Origin: CAYRFQ01 sp964423615 | GTDB taxonomy: Bacteria; Planctomycetota; Planctomycetia; Gemmatales; Gemmataceae | Assembly: GCA_964423615.1 (NCBI GenBank) | Contig: CAYRFQ010000015.1 | Location: forward strand, 61,306-125,305 | Direction of reading: 5' to 3' | Length of the DNA: 64,000 bases | Part shown: piece after piece, positions 44,596 through 53,805 of the stretch | Numbering within the stretch: position 1 is the stretch's first letter | How the letters are laid out: every line of letters starts with the position of its first letter | The notes under the pieces: model-generated | Database searches by the model: none | Told to the model about the DNA's origin: nothing | The model's input: only the letters and a program-made list of their open reading frames with translations | Position numbers and translations under genes: made by a program

Positions 44596-45572
44596 GTTTT
44601 GTGCTCGGGCTCGGAAGGTCTTTTTCCGGGGAGATAAACCACGGCTGCCGATATTACGTCTGCCGCCGTCCAAACGAGGCGGAGAACGATTCCGATCACG
44701 ACCGCCGTTCCTGCGATTTCAACGGTACCGCCGGAAGGAAGTTCGGGAGTGATTAACTCGACGAGGAAGAATTCGCGAACGCCCATGCCTCCCGGGACCA
44801 CGACAACCAAGAACGCGGCCACATAAGCGAGACTAACGATCGCAGTGTACCGACTCCAAAGCGAGATATCCAACATTTGTGTCTCGGAAAGCACCGCTTG
44901 CACGCACGTCCACAGACTCAAACCCATTATCGCCCAACCAACCGACATCAACAACAATCCTTCGAGCAACGTCGCAACTCGCAGACGATACAGCTCTGAG
45001 AACTGCGACACACCAAACCGGGCCGCCAACCCTTTGAGCGCTCGGTTAAAAAGTCCAGGCGTTAACGGAATCCCCACGATCGCCAGAATGATTACACCAA
45101 TGACGACGGGATTCCAGTCACCCGGAAAGACCGTTGGTGGTTGGATGAGGAACAACACAGCGGCGGTCATCCCACCAGCAGCCATCATCGTCAACACTTC
45201 GTACGCAGAAGTAACAATCGCTATCCCGAACTTAGCTTCAGGCCCACTTACACAACTCGCCCGCATCACCAGCGCCACGGCTTTCCCAGGGACGTACTTG
45301 CCCAGATGGCCGATGTAGTAGGCCCGCAACGACCGAAAAAAACTCGGTCGCTGGCCGTATTTCCACATCAACCGACGCCAGAACCAGAAGGAAGGTAAGA
45401 GTCCGGCCATGTAGAGCAAGCCCGACGCTACGAGCCAAGCTGGTCGAAGGTTGATGTCTACCACGTCAAGTCGGCTGAGGTCAGCCCAAAACCTGTAGCC
45501 CACAAAGGCCAAAATGGCAATGGCCAACGACCATCGAACGATCAACCAGACTCGTCTGCGGGTCTCACTCAT
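44592..45572 (-). CDS. Flippase-like integral membrane protein (UPF0104 family)
   Basis: A 326-residue protein with about eight membrane helices and the lysylphosphatidylglycerol-synthase/flippase-like motif YYIGHLGKYVPGKAVALVMR (about 86-105), plus the later GGMGVREFFL. Family members are thought to move lipid-linked intermediates. First gene of a three-gene operon with a GT2 enzyme and an ArnT-like transferase, so it may move a polyprenyl-phosphate sugar across the membrane. Confidence 0.88.
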   Translation of the reverse strand: MSETRRRVWLIVRWSLAIAILAFVGYRFWADLSRLDVVDINLRPAWLVASGLLYMAGLLPSFWFWRRLMWKYGQRPSFFRSLRAYYIGHLGKYVPGKAVALVMRASCVSGPEAKFGIAIVTSAYEVLTMMAAGGMTAAVLFLIQPPTVFPGDWNPVVIGVIILAIVGIPLTPGLFNRALKGLAARFGVSQFSELYRLRVATLLEGLLLMSVGWAIMGLSLWTCVQAVLSETQMLDISLWSRYTAIVSLAYVAAFLVVVVPGGMGVREFFLVELITPELPSGGTVEIAGTAVVIGIVLRLVWTAADVISAAVVYLPGKRPSEPEHKT

Positions 45573-45766
45573 AGGTGGGCATTGTACGGGTTGGATGGAG
45601 GAATGTCTGGCAGGAATTGGAAGAAGATTGGTTGTTCAGTGGGATGAAAAATTCAGTATCACTGGACTCTTCCTGGACTATCCTAGACTTCGACGGCCTG
45701 ACCAGAATTGAGCACAGATCTCGTCCAGCAACTGCGTTTGATTCGACGAACCCCCTGCAGTTCACG

Positions 45767-46297
45767 TCAGTACTCTTCGGTTCTTGGGAAAACGAGGTTC
45801 TGCCCGTTGGTGATGACAAGAACTTCGTCATGTCCAAATTGGAGATAATAAGGATCAGGCTTCTTAGACCCAAAGATAAGGACCGCTCGCTCACCTTTGA
45901 ATAAGTTTGGGACTTCTTGTTGAGCTACGAGCTTGCCGTTTTTGCGAAATACCTTGAGCCGATTAGTAGGCAGTCTCCTTTCAACGGTTTTATCACGCTT
46001 TTCATTTTTCTTAAGCTCCGGAGGGGCCACAAGAAACAATCCAGTAATCGTGAGTGGTTTGAAGCACCTTTTTGTCTCCTTAACCTTCCTCCCGTTCCGC
46101 ACAACTTCACGTGTTTCCGTTACAGGAATGATCGTAAACGCAGTCACCTCAAGCATGACGCAACCGTTCTGTGTATCCGCCTTGGCGAAACCCGTTGAAG
46201 GTGGAAAACCTTGCGGCTTCAACATTTTGTCCTGGGATGCTAATGCGAACGGAATAGTAAAGACCCAGAGCAAAATTGCTGGCGTTTCGACTAACAC
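45767..46297 (-). CDS. Secreted protein of unknown function
   Basis: About 176 residues from a GTG at 46297, preceded by a near-perfect AAGGAGG four bases upstream. A signal peptide (about 1-20, ending ALA-SQ) is followed by a soluble domain rich in beta strands and lysine, with VFRKNGKLVAQQEVP and KGERAVLIFGSKKP. I do not recognise it. The frame is open to 46435, but the sequence there does not look coding. Single gene between the glycosyl operon and a kinase. Confidence 0.65.
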   Translation of the reverse strand: MLVETPAILLWVFTIPFALASQDKMLKPQGFPPSTGFAKADTQNGCVMLEVTAFTIIPVTETREVVRNGRKVKETKRCFKPLTITGLFLVAPPELKKNEKRDKTVERRLPTNRLKVFRKNGKLVAQQEVPNLFKGERAVLIFGSKKPDPYYLQFGHDEVLVITNGQNLVFPRTEEY

Positions 46298-46785
46298 GTG
46301 ACCTCCTTGCGTTCCGAACGCTGCATCCTCATGAGGTTCATACTGATTTGACCGCTCTGCTTGCAGCTTATCATAAAAGGCGGCTGCTGTGCCACCTCCC
46401 TGAAGCCGTAAGCACAGCCTCACCTCCTGCAACAAAACCGTGCTCAGTCCCTCTTCTCATTCGTCTTGCCCCAAATGTACAATCACTCCTGAAAACCAAT
46501 CTATCCCACCTTGATCGCCAATCCTGCTCCGAATCCACCTCCCACTCGAGTTTTGGCAGCCAATTTCGGTAATCCGAGGCCCGCGAAGACGGCCAAATTC
46601 GCTATCCCAGGATTTGTTATTACCGGTTTTGGATGTCAACACTCATTAGGAGGGCTTTTTGGGATGGGTAAATTCGAATGAAGACTGGATTGTGAAGCAA
46701 ACGCAACCGAGGATCAATCTTGACTACGGACCAACGCACAGAAACCACAGCGATCGTTTCAGAACAATTGACATCACGTTTGGGA
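46298..46785. other. Intergenic region upstream of the secreted-protein gene
   Basis: 488 bases between two minus-strand genes. I see no supported gene, repeat or strong hairpin; it must include the promoter of the gene at 46297. Confidence 0.4.
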
Positions 46786-47760
46786 TCACATCTCGCGTAA
46801 AGCCTTGACCCGTTGACTCGGTTCCCTGTCCAAAAGACTCTGACACCAATCGCGAAGCTGCTCGTGTTCCAGCGTTCGTAGCCCCTCAAGAAGGACCGAG
46901 TCAAAGTATCCCGAGACTTTTGCCAAATGGAGCGAATTCAAATCCGAAAACTGCTCCAACTTGCCCACCAACAGGACCGCAGCCGTGACCCCAAGTGAGT
47001 ACGCATCCCACGAGGGATGGGCAAAGTCCGAGCGGAACATCTCCGGAGCCATAAAGTATGGCGTCCCGGAAATCCCTTTGGCAGGTTGTGGGTGCTGCAA
47101 ATCTTGAACCAAACCAAAGTCAACCAGGACGGGGGAATGGTCTCGGCTGCGGAGCAATATGTTCGCCGGCTTGACGTCGCAATGGACCAGGTCGTGGTCG
47201 TGCATGGCGATCAGCGCGTCAGCTACGCTATGGCAACAAGACCATAGTTCTTCAGGTTCCAATGCTACTTGTCCCAGTTCTTCACCGCGAATCAGTTCCA
47301 TGATGACGACCCAGAATCGTCCAGCGGCTTGGGACCGAAAGATTCGCACCAAGTTGGGGTGTCGGACTCGACAGCAAACGTTGAATTCTCGGGCCGCGGC
47401 GGCTTGCGCTCCCTTGCTGTCTCGGCGAAATATTTTTACAGCAACGATTTTTCCAGTTTCTCGCACCTTGCCCAGGTAAACCCATCCTTGCCCACCACCG
47501 CCGAGAAAATCTTCCAACACGACTCCCGGCAGGTCAACATCGGGATGGTCCGTAGTCAACTCCGTGTCATGAACAGTCGTGAGCATCTGCGCAGAAGGTT
47601 GCTCAAAGACGGAGAGTTCTGCCGTCATCGAGCAATACAACTCGACCTCACTCTCGGCCAAGAGTCGTTCTGGATCCAGCTCGTTCAATACCTCAAGAGC
47701 TTCCGAGACGGGTTGTCCCATCAACTGTGATGGCCCGAACATTTGGGGATCGGACGACAT
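46786..47760 (-). CDS. Ser/Thr protein kinase, non-RD type
   Basis: A 324-residue soluble kinase. The first ~80 residues are an acidic unassigned extension. The kinase domain has the glycine loop FLGGGGQGWVYLG, Lys in VAVKIF, the catalytic loop HCDVKPANIL, DFGLVQD and SGTPYFMAPEM. The residue before the catalytic Asp is Cys rather than Arg, so it is a non-RD kinase that should not need activation-loop phosphorylation. No membrane segment or sensor domain is attached, so its input is unclear. Confidence 0.9.
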   Translation of the reverse strand: MSSDPQMFGPSQLMGQPVSEALEVLNELDPERLLAESEVELYCSMTAELSVFEQPSAQMLTTVHDTELTTDHPDVDLPGVVLEDFLGGGGQGWVYLGKVRETGKIVAVKIFRRDSKGAQAAAAREFNVCCRVRHPNLVRIFRSQAAGRFWVVIMELIRGEELGQVALEPEELWSCCHSVADALIAMHDHDLVHCDVKPANILLRSRDHSPVLVDFGLVQDLQHPQPAKGISGTPYFMAPEMFRSDFAHPSWDAYSLGVTAAVLLVGKLEQFSDLNSLHLAKVSGYFDSVLLEGLRTLEHEQLRDWCQSLLDREPSQRVKALREM

Positions 47761-47789
47761 CAGAAGCCTCCTTCTCTATTTCTGGGGAA

Positions 47790-47820
47790 GAGACTCCACC
47801 ACTTAGTGCGGCGGAGTCTC
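47790..47820 (-). terminator. Possible terminator after SGNH esterase gene
   Basis: GAGACTCC (47790-47797) pairs with GGAGTCTC (47813-47820), and further imperfect pairs extend inward. It begins 13 bases past the stop of the minus-strand esterase gene. The tract after it on the minus strand is not T-rich, so the call is weak. Confidence 0.4.
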
Positions 47821-47833
47821 GTGAGATCATGGT

Positions 47834-49291
47834 CTATTTTTTCTTAGTGTTCTCGGTGTCGGTGTCGGTCCGGAACGGAGTCGCAGGGAGTCCTTCGGCG
47901 TTGTAGAAGTTGACCTCAGGATAATTGGCCCAACCGAAACGAACAGCCACAGGATTACTGATCTTCTCGCTCGAAACCACCACAGTTCGTCCGTCGATTT
48001 TGGCCTCCGCGGGGACAAAGTTCATGTCGTCACCTGCAATAGTGAAGCCTTTGAGTTTTTGCCCCTTGACCTTCAACCCGCTTCCGACGTGTCGGAAAAA
48101 GAGTCGAATTTTGTTGCCTTCGGTCTTCATCGTTTCGTACACCGGACCAGAGTAAACGATAGCTTCTTTGTAAGCGATTCCTCGGGCTGCCAAAGCCAAA
48201 CGGCTTCCCACAGGTTCCTTATCCAACGGGTGAATGTTAGTCGGATGACCATAATCAGTAATGACTGCCATGCCGGTGTTCTTCAGGGTTTGCCATGTCT
48301 TCAGTTGCGACTCCCTCAGGTACGCCCACGACGGTGTCTTTGGGCGATTCCAGGGAGCGAGTTGGACAAATAGAAAAGGCAACGCCTGCCCGCCCCAATC
48401 GTCACGCCAGTTCTTGATCATCGCAGAAAAGATGTTCTTGTAGAGCTTCGCAGAATCACTGGTCCTGGCATTGGATTCGCCCTGATACCAGATCACTCCT
48501 CGAATGGCGTACGGCTGAATGGGTTTCAACATCCCGTTGTACAGAGTCGTTTGTCGGCCACGCTCGGGGAACTTATTCTTCGTCAAGACTTCCTGACTCG
48601 TCCACTCTTCGGCAGCCGTACCACCCCAGGCACACTGAATCAAACCGACCGGAACGTCGAGGGCTTTTTGCAGGTCGCGGCCAAAGTAATGACCCACGGC
48701 CGTAAAATTGGGCACGTTCTCGGGCGTCGGAGTTACCCACTTCGCGGGCAGATTTTTCGGCGCTCGTGGGTCGGTCCCGAATTCATCAAGGGGTTTTGCT
48801 GAGCGAAACTTGGGAACCCGGAACATCCGGATCATTGGGTTTTTGGCCTTCTTGGCGGCCTTTTGCCAGTCCCGTGTTCGGTTCAGTGACCATTCCATGT
48901 TTGATTGGCCACTGCAAATCCACACCTCACCAGCGAGGACATCGCTAAACGTGATTTCGTTTGTCGACCCCTTCACGGTCATCGTGTACGGTCCACCTGT
49001 TGGTAAGTCCTTCAGGTAGACCATCCAACGACCATTCGCATCGGTTTTCGTGTCGCGACTTTGGGTCATCGTCTCCGTCATGACTTTGCCATCTTTTTTT
49101 TCGGTCACCTTTCTGGTGATCGTGACCATCACTTTTTCGCCTTTGTCGGCTGTTCCCCATACCGGAACCTTCGTGTTCCGCTGCAACACCATTCCATTCG
49201 AGAACAGGCTGTGAACTTTCACTGCAGCGTTGGCTTGGGGGGTGATCATCATTCCCCATACGAACGCCAATACAATTGCTAACTTGCGCAC
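47834..49291 (-). CDS. Secreted sialate O-acetylesterase-like SGNH esterase
   Basis: A 485-residue secreted esterase. The start is a GTG at 49291 with AAGGAGG six bases upstream; the longer frame to 49534 has no signal peptide, whereas this start gives one (about 1-25, ending ANA-A). An N-terminal beta domain with a long charged loop (KKDGKVMTETM) precedes the SGNH core with WICSGQSNMEW (nucleophile Ser), GVIWYQGESN and DYGHPTNIHP (Asp and His). Family members remove acetyl groups from sialic acids or other polysaccharides; here a plant- or algal-type glycan is as likely a target. Confidence 0.9.
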   Translation of the reverse strand: MRKLAIVLAFVWGMMITPQANAAVKVHSLFSNGMVLQRNTKVPVWGTADKGEKVMVTITRKVTEKKDGKVMTETMTQSRDTKTDANGRWMVYLKDLPTGGPYTMTVKGSTNEITFSDVLAGEVWICSGQSNMEWSLNRTRDWQKAAKKAKNPMIRMFRVPKFRSAKPLDEFGTDPRAPKNLPAKWVTPTPENVPNFTAVGHYFGRDLQKALDVPVGLIQCAWGGTAAEEWTSQEVLTKNKFPERGRQTTLYNGMLKPIQPYAIRGVIWYQGESNARTSDSAKLYKNIFSAMIKNWRDDWGGQALPFLFVQLAPWNRPKTPSWAYLRESQLKTWQTLKNTGMAVITDYGHPTNIHPLDKEPVGSRLALAARGIAYKEAIVYSGPVYETMKTEGNKIRLFFRHVGSGLKVKGQKLKGFTIAGDDMNFVPAEAKIDGRTVVVSSEKISNPVAVRFGWANYPEVNFYNAEGLPATPFRTDTDTENTKKK

Positions 49292-49476
49292 AAGTCGCCT
49301 CCTTTGAAGTACATCATGGAAAATACACAAGAGTCGTCTGATGGAATGACGGCACGTCACCCAAGCAGATTCACAACAGGTTTGAGTCGAAATCCAGCTT
49401 ACGAGAGAGTTGGAGTGATAGCGAACAAAAATCTCAAAGCCTACGAGAGCAGAGATGTCAGGGGTGAAAAGGCGAA

Positions 49477-49517
49477 ACGCCAACAATCCCAGGCAGAAGG
49501 AAGGATTGTTGGCGTTC
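49477..49517 (-). terminator. Strong hairpin, likely terminator of the BON-domain gene
   Basis: A perfect 14-bp stem, AACGCCAACAATCC (49477-49490) with GGATTGTTGGCGTT (49504-49517), and a 13-base loop. On the minus strand it is followed by TCGCCTTTTC and lies 81 bases after the stop of the BON gene. On the plus strand there is no T-run. The rest of 49292-49597 holds no gene. Confidence 0.6.
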
Positions 49518-49597
49518 GTAATTCGAGAGGTCACGGATGCCGCTTTTGGGAAAATGACGAACCTAAGCCAGCTTCAGCCTCGCGACCGACCGATGAG

Positions 49598-50533
49598 TCA
49601 AGGTCGAACGACCAAATCATTCTGTACGATCCGAACACCAGGAGTTAGGCGGAGGATCGCCTCTGCACGACGACGTTCACGAACGCTGGCAACGGTTCCG
49701 GAAAGAACAACCGTTCGGCCTCGGACACCCACATTGATTCCTGAAGCCGAGGGGAGTCGGCTCGAACTGCGAATGACCTGAAACGCATCGGTTCGCAAAC
49801 GGGTAGGAGTCGGCGGACGAATGCGTAGGGTATAACCGGGTTGGGTGATGTAACCAGGGGCACGGATGGTACCTAAAGTCGAAAAAGTCGTGGCTCCACC
49901 AGTAAAACCCCCACCGGTTTGACCACCGCCAAACGTGTTTCCACCCTGAAAACCGCCTGCAGCGCCAAGTCCACCGCCGCCGACCCCACCAACACCACCG
50001 ACTCCAACACCACCGCCAGTACCGGTGTTACGCAGGGAAACGCCGAGTCCAGCACCGCCTGTTCCCGTTCCCCCACCGGCCCCGCCGACACCAACTCCCG
50101 CCTGATTACTAATGCCCACCCCACCAGTCGTTGGTAGGGCATCTTTGTAGCGAGGTTCGCCAAAGGTACCCTGTTGTTGGTTAGCAGTTCCCGAACTGTT
50201 CACTTGCAATCCCAACGAATATGGATTCACGTAGTAGAGTCGAAGAGGATTCGTTTCCGATATCGGTGAACTCGAAGACGTGGGTGTCCGCTGGGTACTG
50301 AAACCTTGCTGGCCCTGTCCTGATTGGTTCCCCAAGCCTTGGCCAAAACCACCTCCCGTCCCGAAGCCGCCTCCACCGCCACCGCCCAGGCCTCCACCGC
50401 CTGCACCACCGAACTGGGCTTGCACGGGTGTGGTGAGAAGGAACAATCCAAGCACGCCACTTACAAGGATTTGCCACGAAACACCAATGGCGTATCGTTG
50501 GCCTCTGAAATAGTGTTGGAGAGCAAAGGACAT
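49598..50533 (-). CDS. Secreted glycine-rich protein with C-terminal BON domain
   Basis: A 311-residue protein with a long N-terminal leader (signal cleavage about residue 40, VQA-QF), two very glycine-rich stretches (about 41-75 and 135-200) and a C-terminal BON domain (about 240-310) with NVGVRGRTVVLSGTV and RAEAILRLTPGVRIVQND. BON domains bind phospholipids or cell-wall material, as in OsmY. The glycine-rich parts should be disordered or stack as a structural layer. Pronounced base composition bias follows from the repeats. Single gene with its own probable terminator. Confidence 0.82.
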   Translation of the reverse strand: MSFALQHYFRGQRYAIGVSWQILVSGVLGLFLLTTPVQAQFGGAGGGGLGGGGGGGFGTGGGFGQGLGNQSGQGQQGFSTQRTPTSSSSPISETNPLRLYYVNPYSLGLQVNSSGTANQQQGTFGEPRYKDALPTTGGVGISNQAGVGVGGAGGGTGTGGAGLGVSLRNTGTGGGVGVGGVGGVGGGGLGAAGGFQGGNTFGGGQTGGGFTGGATTFSTLGTIRAPGYITQPGYTLRIRPPTPTRLRTDAFQVIRSSSRLPSASGINVGVRGRTVVLSGTVASVRERRRAEAILRLTPGVRIVQNDLVVRP

Positions 50534-50698
50534 GGCGTTGAGCCCCCTTGTTTGAAGCGAGTTTTTTCTTGTATCGGCAAGATTTGATCGGCTGCATGAG
50601 TCGAGCGAGCGACTTTACCGATTGTAGCAGTTGCTGACACCCGAAACCGATACAATTTCCAACCCCACACGAGTCATATTGTCTCGTAAAAATGGTCT

Positions 50699-51961
50699 TC
50701 AGTCCTTCGATCGGTCGTCATTGCCATCGAGTTGACCCTGCAATTCCCTCAAATACCAATCGACAAACCGATCCACATTATCCTCAACTCCGGGGAGATA
50801 GGGACCTGGTCGATAGCCCGAACTCCGGATACCCTGTTGTTGGGCTTCGCAGATTTTCCAGTCCTGCTCACTCGTTCGTTTCCAAAAGGGCAAAAGTTGA
50901 GCCAGGTGATAATCCACTCCTTCCTCGGCGTCGGGATGCACCAACCAAATTACACGAATGAGTGTTTCTTGCGGCCCAACAGGCAGGAGTTGCGTCGCAA
51001 CTGCGTGGTCACTGTTAGCGTGGCACCAGAAATTAGGAAACGTCGTAATTCGCGCCGTGCCGACATCAAAATTCGGCAATCGGCCCATCAGGCGAGACAC
51101 CGGTTTGCCGTTGAGGCTCTCCGTCACATACCCCGAACGCAGCGGCGCACGATTCGCACGAAACCACCCGCCCGTCATGTCGGAAGACGCATTCACGGCC
51201 GAAGTATCGAGCCCCAACTCCTCCCAGCGTTCCCTGTGTTTTTCGTTCTCCCAAGCCACGACTTCCACGTTTCGTCCTTCGTCCCGGTCCACATCCAGCG
51301 TAGCTCGGATGTACTCTGGATGATGCGCACGACAGTGATAACACTCGCGGTTATTTTCGAAGACGATTTTCCAGTTCGCGTTGACGCGGTACTCCATGGA
51401 ATTAGCAATTTTGGCCTGCCTCAGATCGTGGAGTTCCAACTGGGCCGCGATGGCCTTGGCGGCTTCTACAAAATTTCTCGGCTTCCCTCCTAAATGAATA
51501 AAGACAAACCCGCCGACTTCCTCAGTGGCAACAGGAACCAAACCATACTGCGATTTATCAAAATTTTCAGGCATACGAGGACCGCCCACAAGACCACCGG
51601 AGCGGTCATAACTCCAGTGATGATATGGACAAAGAAATTTTTTCGTGTGCCCTGCCGTTGTGGTGCAAATCCGAGAGCCTCGGTGACGACAGGAGTTATG
51701 AAATCCTCGCACGACACCATCATCGCCTCGAACAAGAATCAATTCGTCGTCCCCGAGACTGAACGTTCGGAAATCTCCGGGCGTATTGAGTTCGCAACTG
51801 AGTGCTGCGAACAACCAACACCGACCCCACACCAGTTCGTTGTCTGCTCGGTGAATGAGTTCGCTTGTGTAAAATGGTTGTGGCAGGCTGTGTCGAGATT
51901 GGCGAACCGAAAGCCAATAGTGAAGTTCAGACAGCTCAGCTGCTTTCAGGCGGATGGTCAT
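50699..51961 (-). CDS. Rieske-type aromatic ring-hydroxylating oxygenase, alpha subunit
   Basis: A 420-residue oxygenase alpha subunit. The Rieske [2Fe-2S] ligands are in CRHRG (about 91-95) and CPYHHW (about 111-116). The mononuclear iron site is in NRECYHCRAHHPEY (two His, about 205-216), with a later Asp expected near residue 340. Such enzymes hydroxylate aromatic rings or demethylate betaine-like compounds with a reductase partner; no reductase or beta-subunit gene is adjacent, so the substrate is open. Upstream region is short (76 bases to the transporter gene). Confidence 0.92.
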   Translation of the reverse strand: MTIRLKAAELSELHYWLSVRQSRHSLPQPFYTSELIHRADNELVWGRCWLFAALSCELNTPGDFRTFSLGDDELILVRGDDGVVRGFHNSCRHRGSRICTTTAGHTKKFLCPYHHWSYDRSGGLVGGPRMPENFDKSQYGLVPVATEEVGGFVFIHLGGKPRNFVEAAKAIAAQLELHDLRQAKIANSMEYRVNANWKIVFENNRECYHCRAHHPEYIRATLDVDRDEGRNVEVVAWENEKHRERWEELGLDTSAVNASSDMTGGWFRANRAPLRSGYVTESLNGKPVSRLMGRLPNFDVGTARITTFPNFWCHANSDHAVATQLLPVGPQETLIRVIWLVHPDAEEGVDYHLAQLLPFWKRTSEQDWKICEAQQQGIRSSGYRPGPYLPGVEDNVDRFVDWYLRELQGQLDGNDDRSKD

Positions 51962-52037
51962 GTTGACATCACATTCGAAAGGTGTTCGATGATGTTTGGG
52001 ACGCCAGCCTCGGGTGATTGTCGATCTCCAACGCTCA

Positions 52038-53450
52038 TCACGTTGGGTGGATACTCTGTTTTTCCTGGATACTTCCAGGAGACTCGGATGCTGGCATCGA
52101 TGGAATTGGACTCAAAACGGCAGCGTCCGAAGTCGGGGTTTTAGGGAGAAGTTGTGGCTGATCTTTGCTGAGTCGTAAGAAATAGATACCGCTGATGATC
52201 GTCAACAACGAACCAAAAATGGCCATGCCATAACTGAAATACCGAAAGAAATTCAGATAGGTGAAGTCACCTCCCATGCCGAGATCTTTGTAAATCGTCA
52301 ACCCGACCGACCCGGTGTAACCGATAGCATCCGCTGCGTAGATGGCAAAAACAGACGTTGCCACTACTCTTGTGGAAGCAATGATGCGATCGAACAACAT
52401 CGAACCAAAGGGGACGTAGGCCAAATACGCCCCGAACCCGATCATCACCATCCACGCAAAACCATCGACATAACCCGCGTCAAACAAGAGCGTGCCCCCC
52501 GCCAACAACAATAATCCGACAGTAATAATGAGAAACGCCAGGAAAAGCCCGACCTTATTGTTCTTGACAATGGCTAGGAGGGAGAAGACGAACATGCATC
52601 CAAAGGCCACAAGCGTTTCCGACATCGTGAACTTCCCAGGAGTTTTGCCGTAACCCAGCTCACTCCACAACTCCTGGCCGAAGTTGTCGCGAATATCACG
52701 AAAGGCTGTCAGGAAGAAATAGATAAGAAAGAGAACGGCCAGTCCGAAGAAGAACTCGTTGAGGAAAGCCCAACGACGTGAACCGTTCATCGTGGCCCGC
52801 TCGGTCCGTTCATCGATGTCCTGGGAATTAGGTTGCGGGATCCATGTGAGCAGGAATACAAAAACGAGATAAGGAATCAAGAACACGAGCCCGGTGGCGA
52901 AAGGCATCCAAAATTCAGGAACGCCGTGATCTCGCATCAACCACCGCCCAATGTCCTTGACGACCCCGCTTGCCATGATGTAAGAGCAACTCAAACCAGC
53001 GAGCAACAACTCCGACGTCCTTCGGCCTTCCAGATACCAAACCACGAGCCCCCATACCATCCCCAACGGCAGGCCATTCAGGAAGAGAGCAAGGAATTTC
53101 CAATCCTGAGGCAATACCGCAAACAAAAGAAGAGCGAACTCGGCCAACAGTATCAACCCCACAAGGGCATAAGGCCGCTGTTTGCGGCTAATCTCGGAAC
53201 AGACTTTAATTCCGATGTATTTCGAAGTCGCGTATCCGAGAATCTGGGAAATGACCAATATCGTTTTCAGGGTGATTTCCGTGCCGAAGAATTGGAGCCC
53301 ACTATATTCGGCAGCCGAGAACGGTTTGCGGAACGCGTACATACAAAAATACGTCCCAAACGCCACAGCGATCGAGAACACAATGATCCCTGTGCTTCGT
53401 ACAGGATCGTCCTTTGGATTGGCAATTCGTGGTTCCGTGGGAGTCGACAT
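52038..53450 (-). CDS. DUF5690-family MFS-like transporter
   Basis: About 470 residues with 12 probable membrane helices. The N-terminal FGTYFCMYAFRKPFSAAEY and SQILGYATSKYIGIKV are, from memory, the hallmark of the DUF5690 group, related to the major facilitator superfamily. Its substrate is unknown. The frame opens at 53486, but the ATG at 53450 begins a more plausible start. Its end is 76 bases from the start of the Rieske oxygenase gene on the same strand, so the two could be transcribed together, and the transporter could bring in the oxygenase substrate. Confidence 0.85.
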   Translation of the reverse strand: MSTPTEPRIANPKDDPVRSTGIIVFSIAVAFGTYFCMYAFRKPFSAAEYSGLQFFGTEITLKTILVISQILGYATSKYIGIKVCSEISRKQRPYALVGLILLAEFALLLFAVLPQDWKFLALFLNGLPLGMVWGLVVWYLEGRRTSELLLAGLSCSYIMASGVVKDIGRWLMRDHGVPEFWMPFATGLVFLIPYLVFVFLLTWIPQPNSQDIDERTERATMNGSRRWAFLNEFFFGLAVLFLIYFFLTAFRDIRDNFGQELWSELGYGKTPGKFTMSETLVAFGCMFVFSLLAIVKNNKVGLFLAFLIITVGLLLLAGGTLLFDAGYVDGFAWMVMIGFGAYLAYVPFGSMLFDRIIASTRVVATSVFAIYAADAIGYTGSVGLTIYKDLGMGGDFTYLNFFRYFSYGMAIFGSLLTIISGIYFLRLSKDQPQLLPKTPTSDAAVLSPIPSMPASESPGSIQEKQSIHPT

Positions 53451-53805
53451 GGCCAGCGTTCCTGTAGATCCGTTCCCTATGAACACCCAAAGACACGAGG
53501 GTAGGGATACGAACCTCTCGCCGGAACGTCATTAGGGAACCGTATTTACACACAATCAACATATTGGAAAGTGATGCACTCCTGGAGGTCCAAAACCCCT
53601 CTCTCAGATTTGGAGAGAGTAGCTGGCACGCTCCCGTAGGGCCGTCCGCGCATCTTCGATCACAAGTGGTAGGCACGGCGACCCAGTAGTAGGGTCCTCC
53701 GTCCCTGGTACTATTTCCGAACAAAACAAGTTCCAAATTCGCTCGCTGCACCCAGCAGAGGAACTGGCATTGATTCGGTTCTCTGGGAAGACTATAAACC
53801 CGCCC

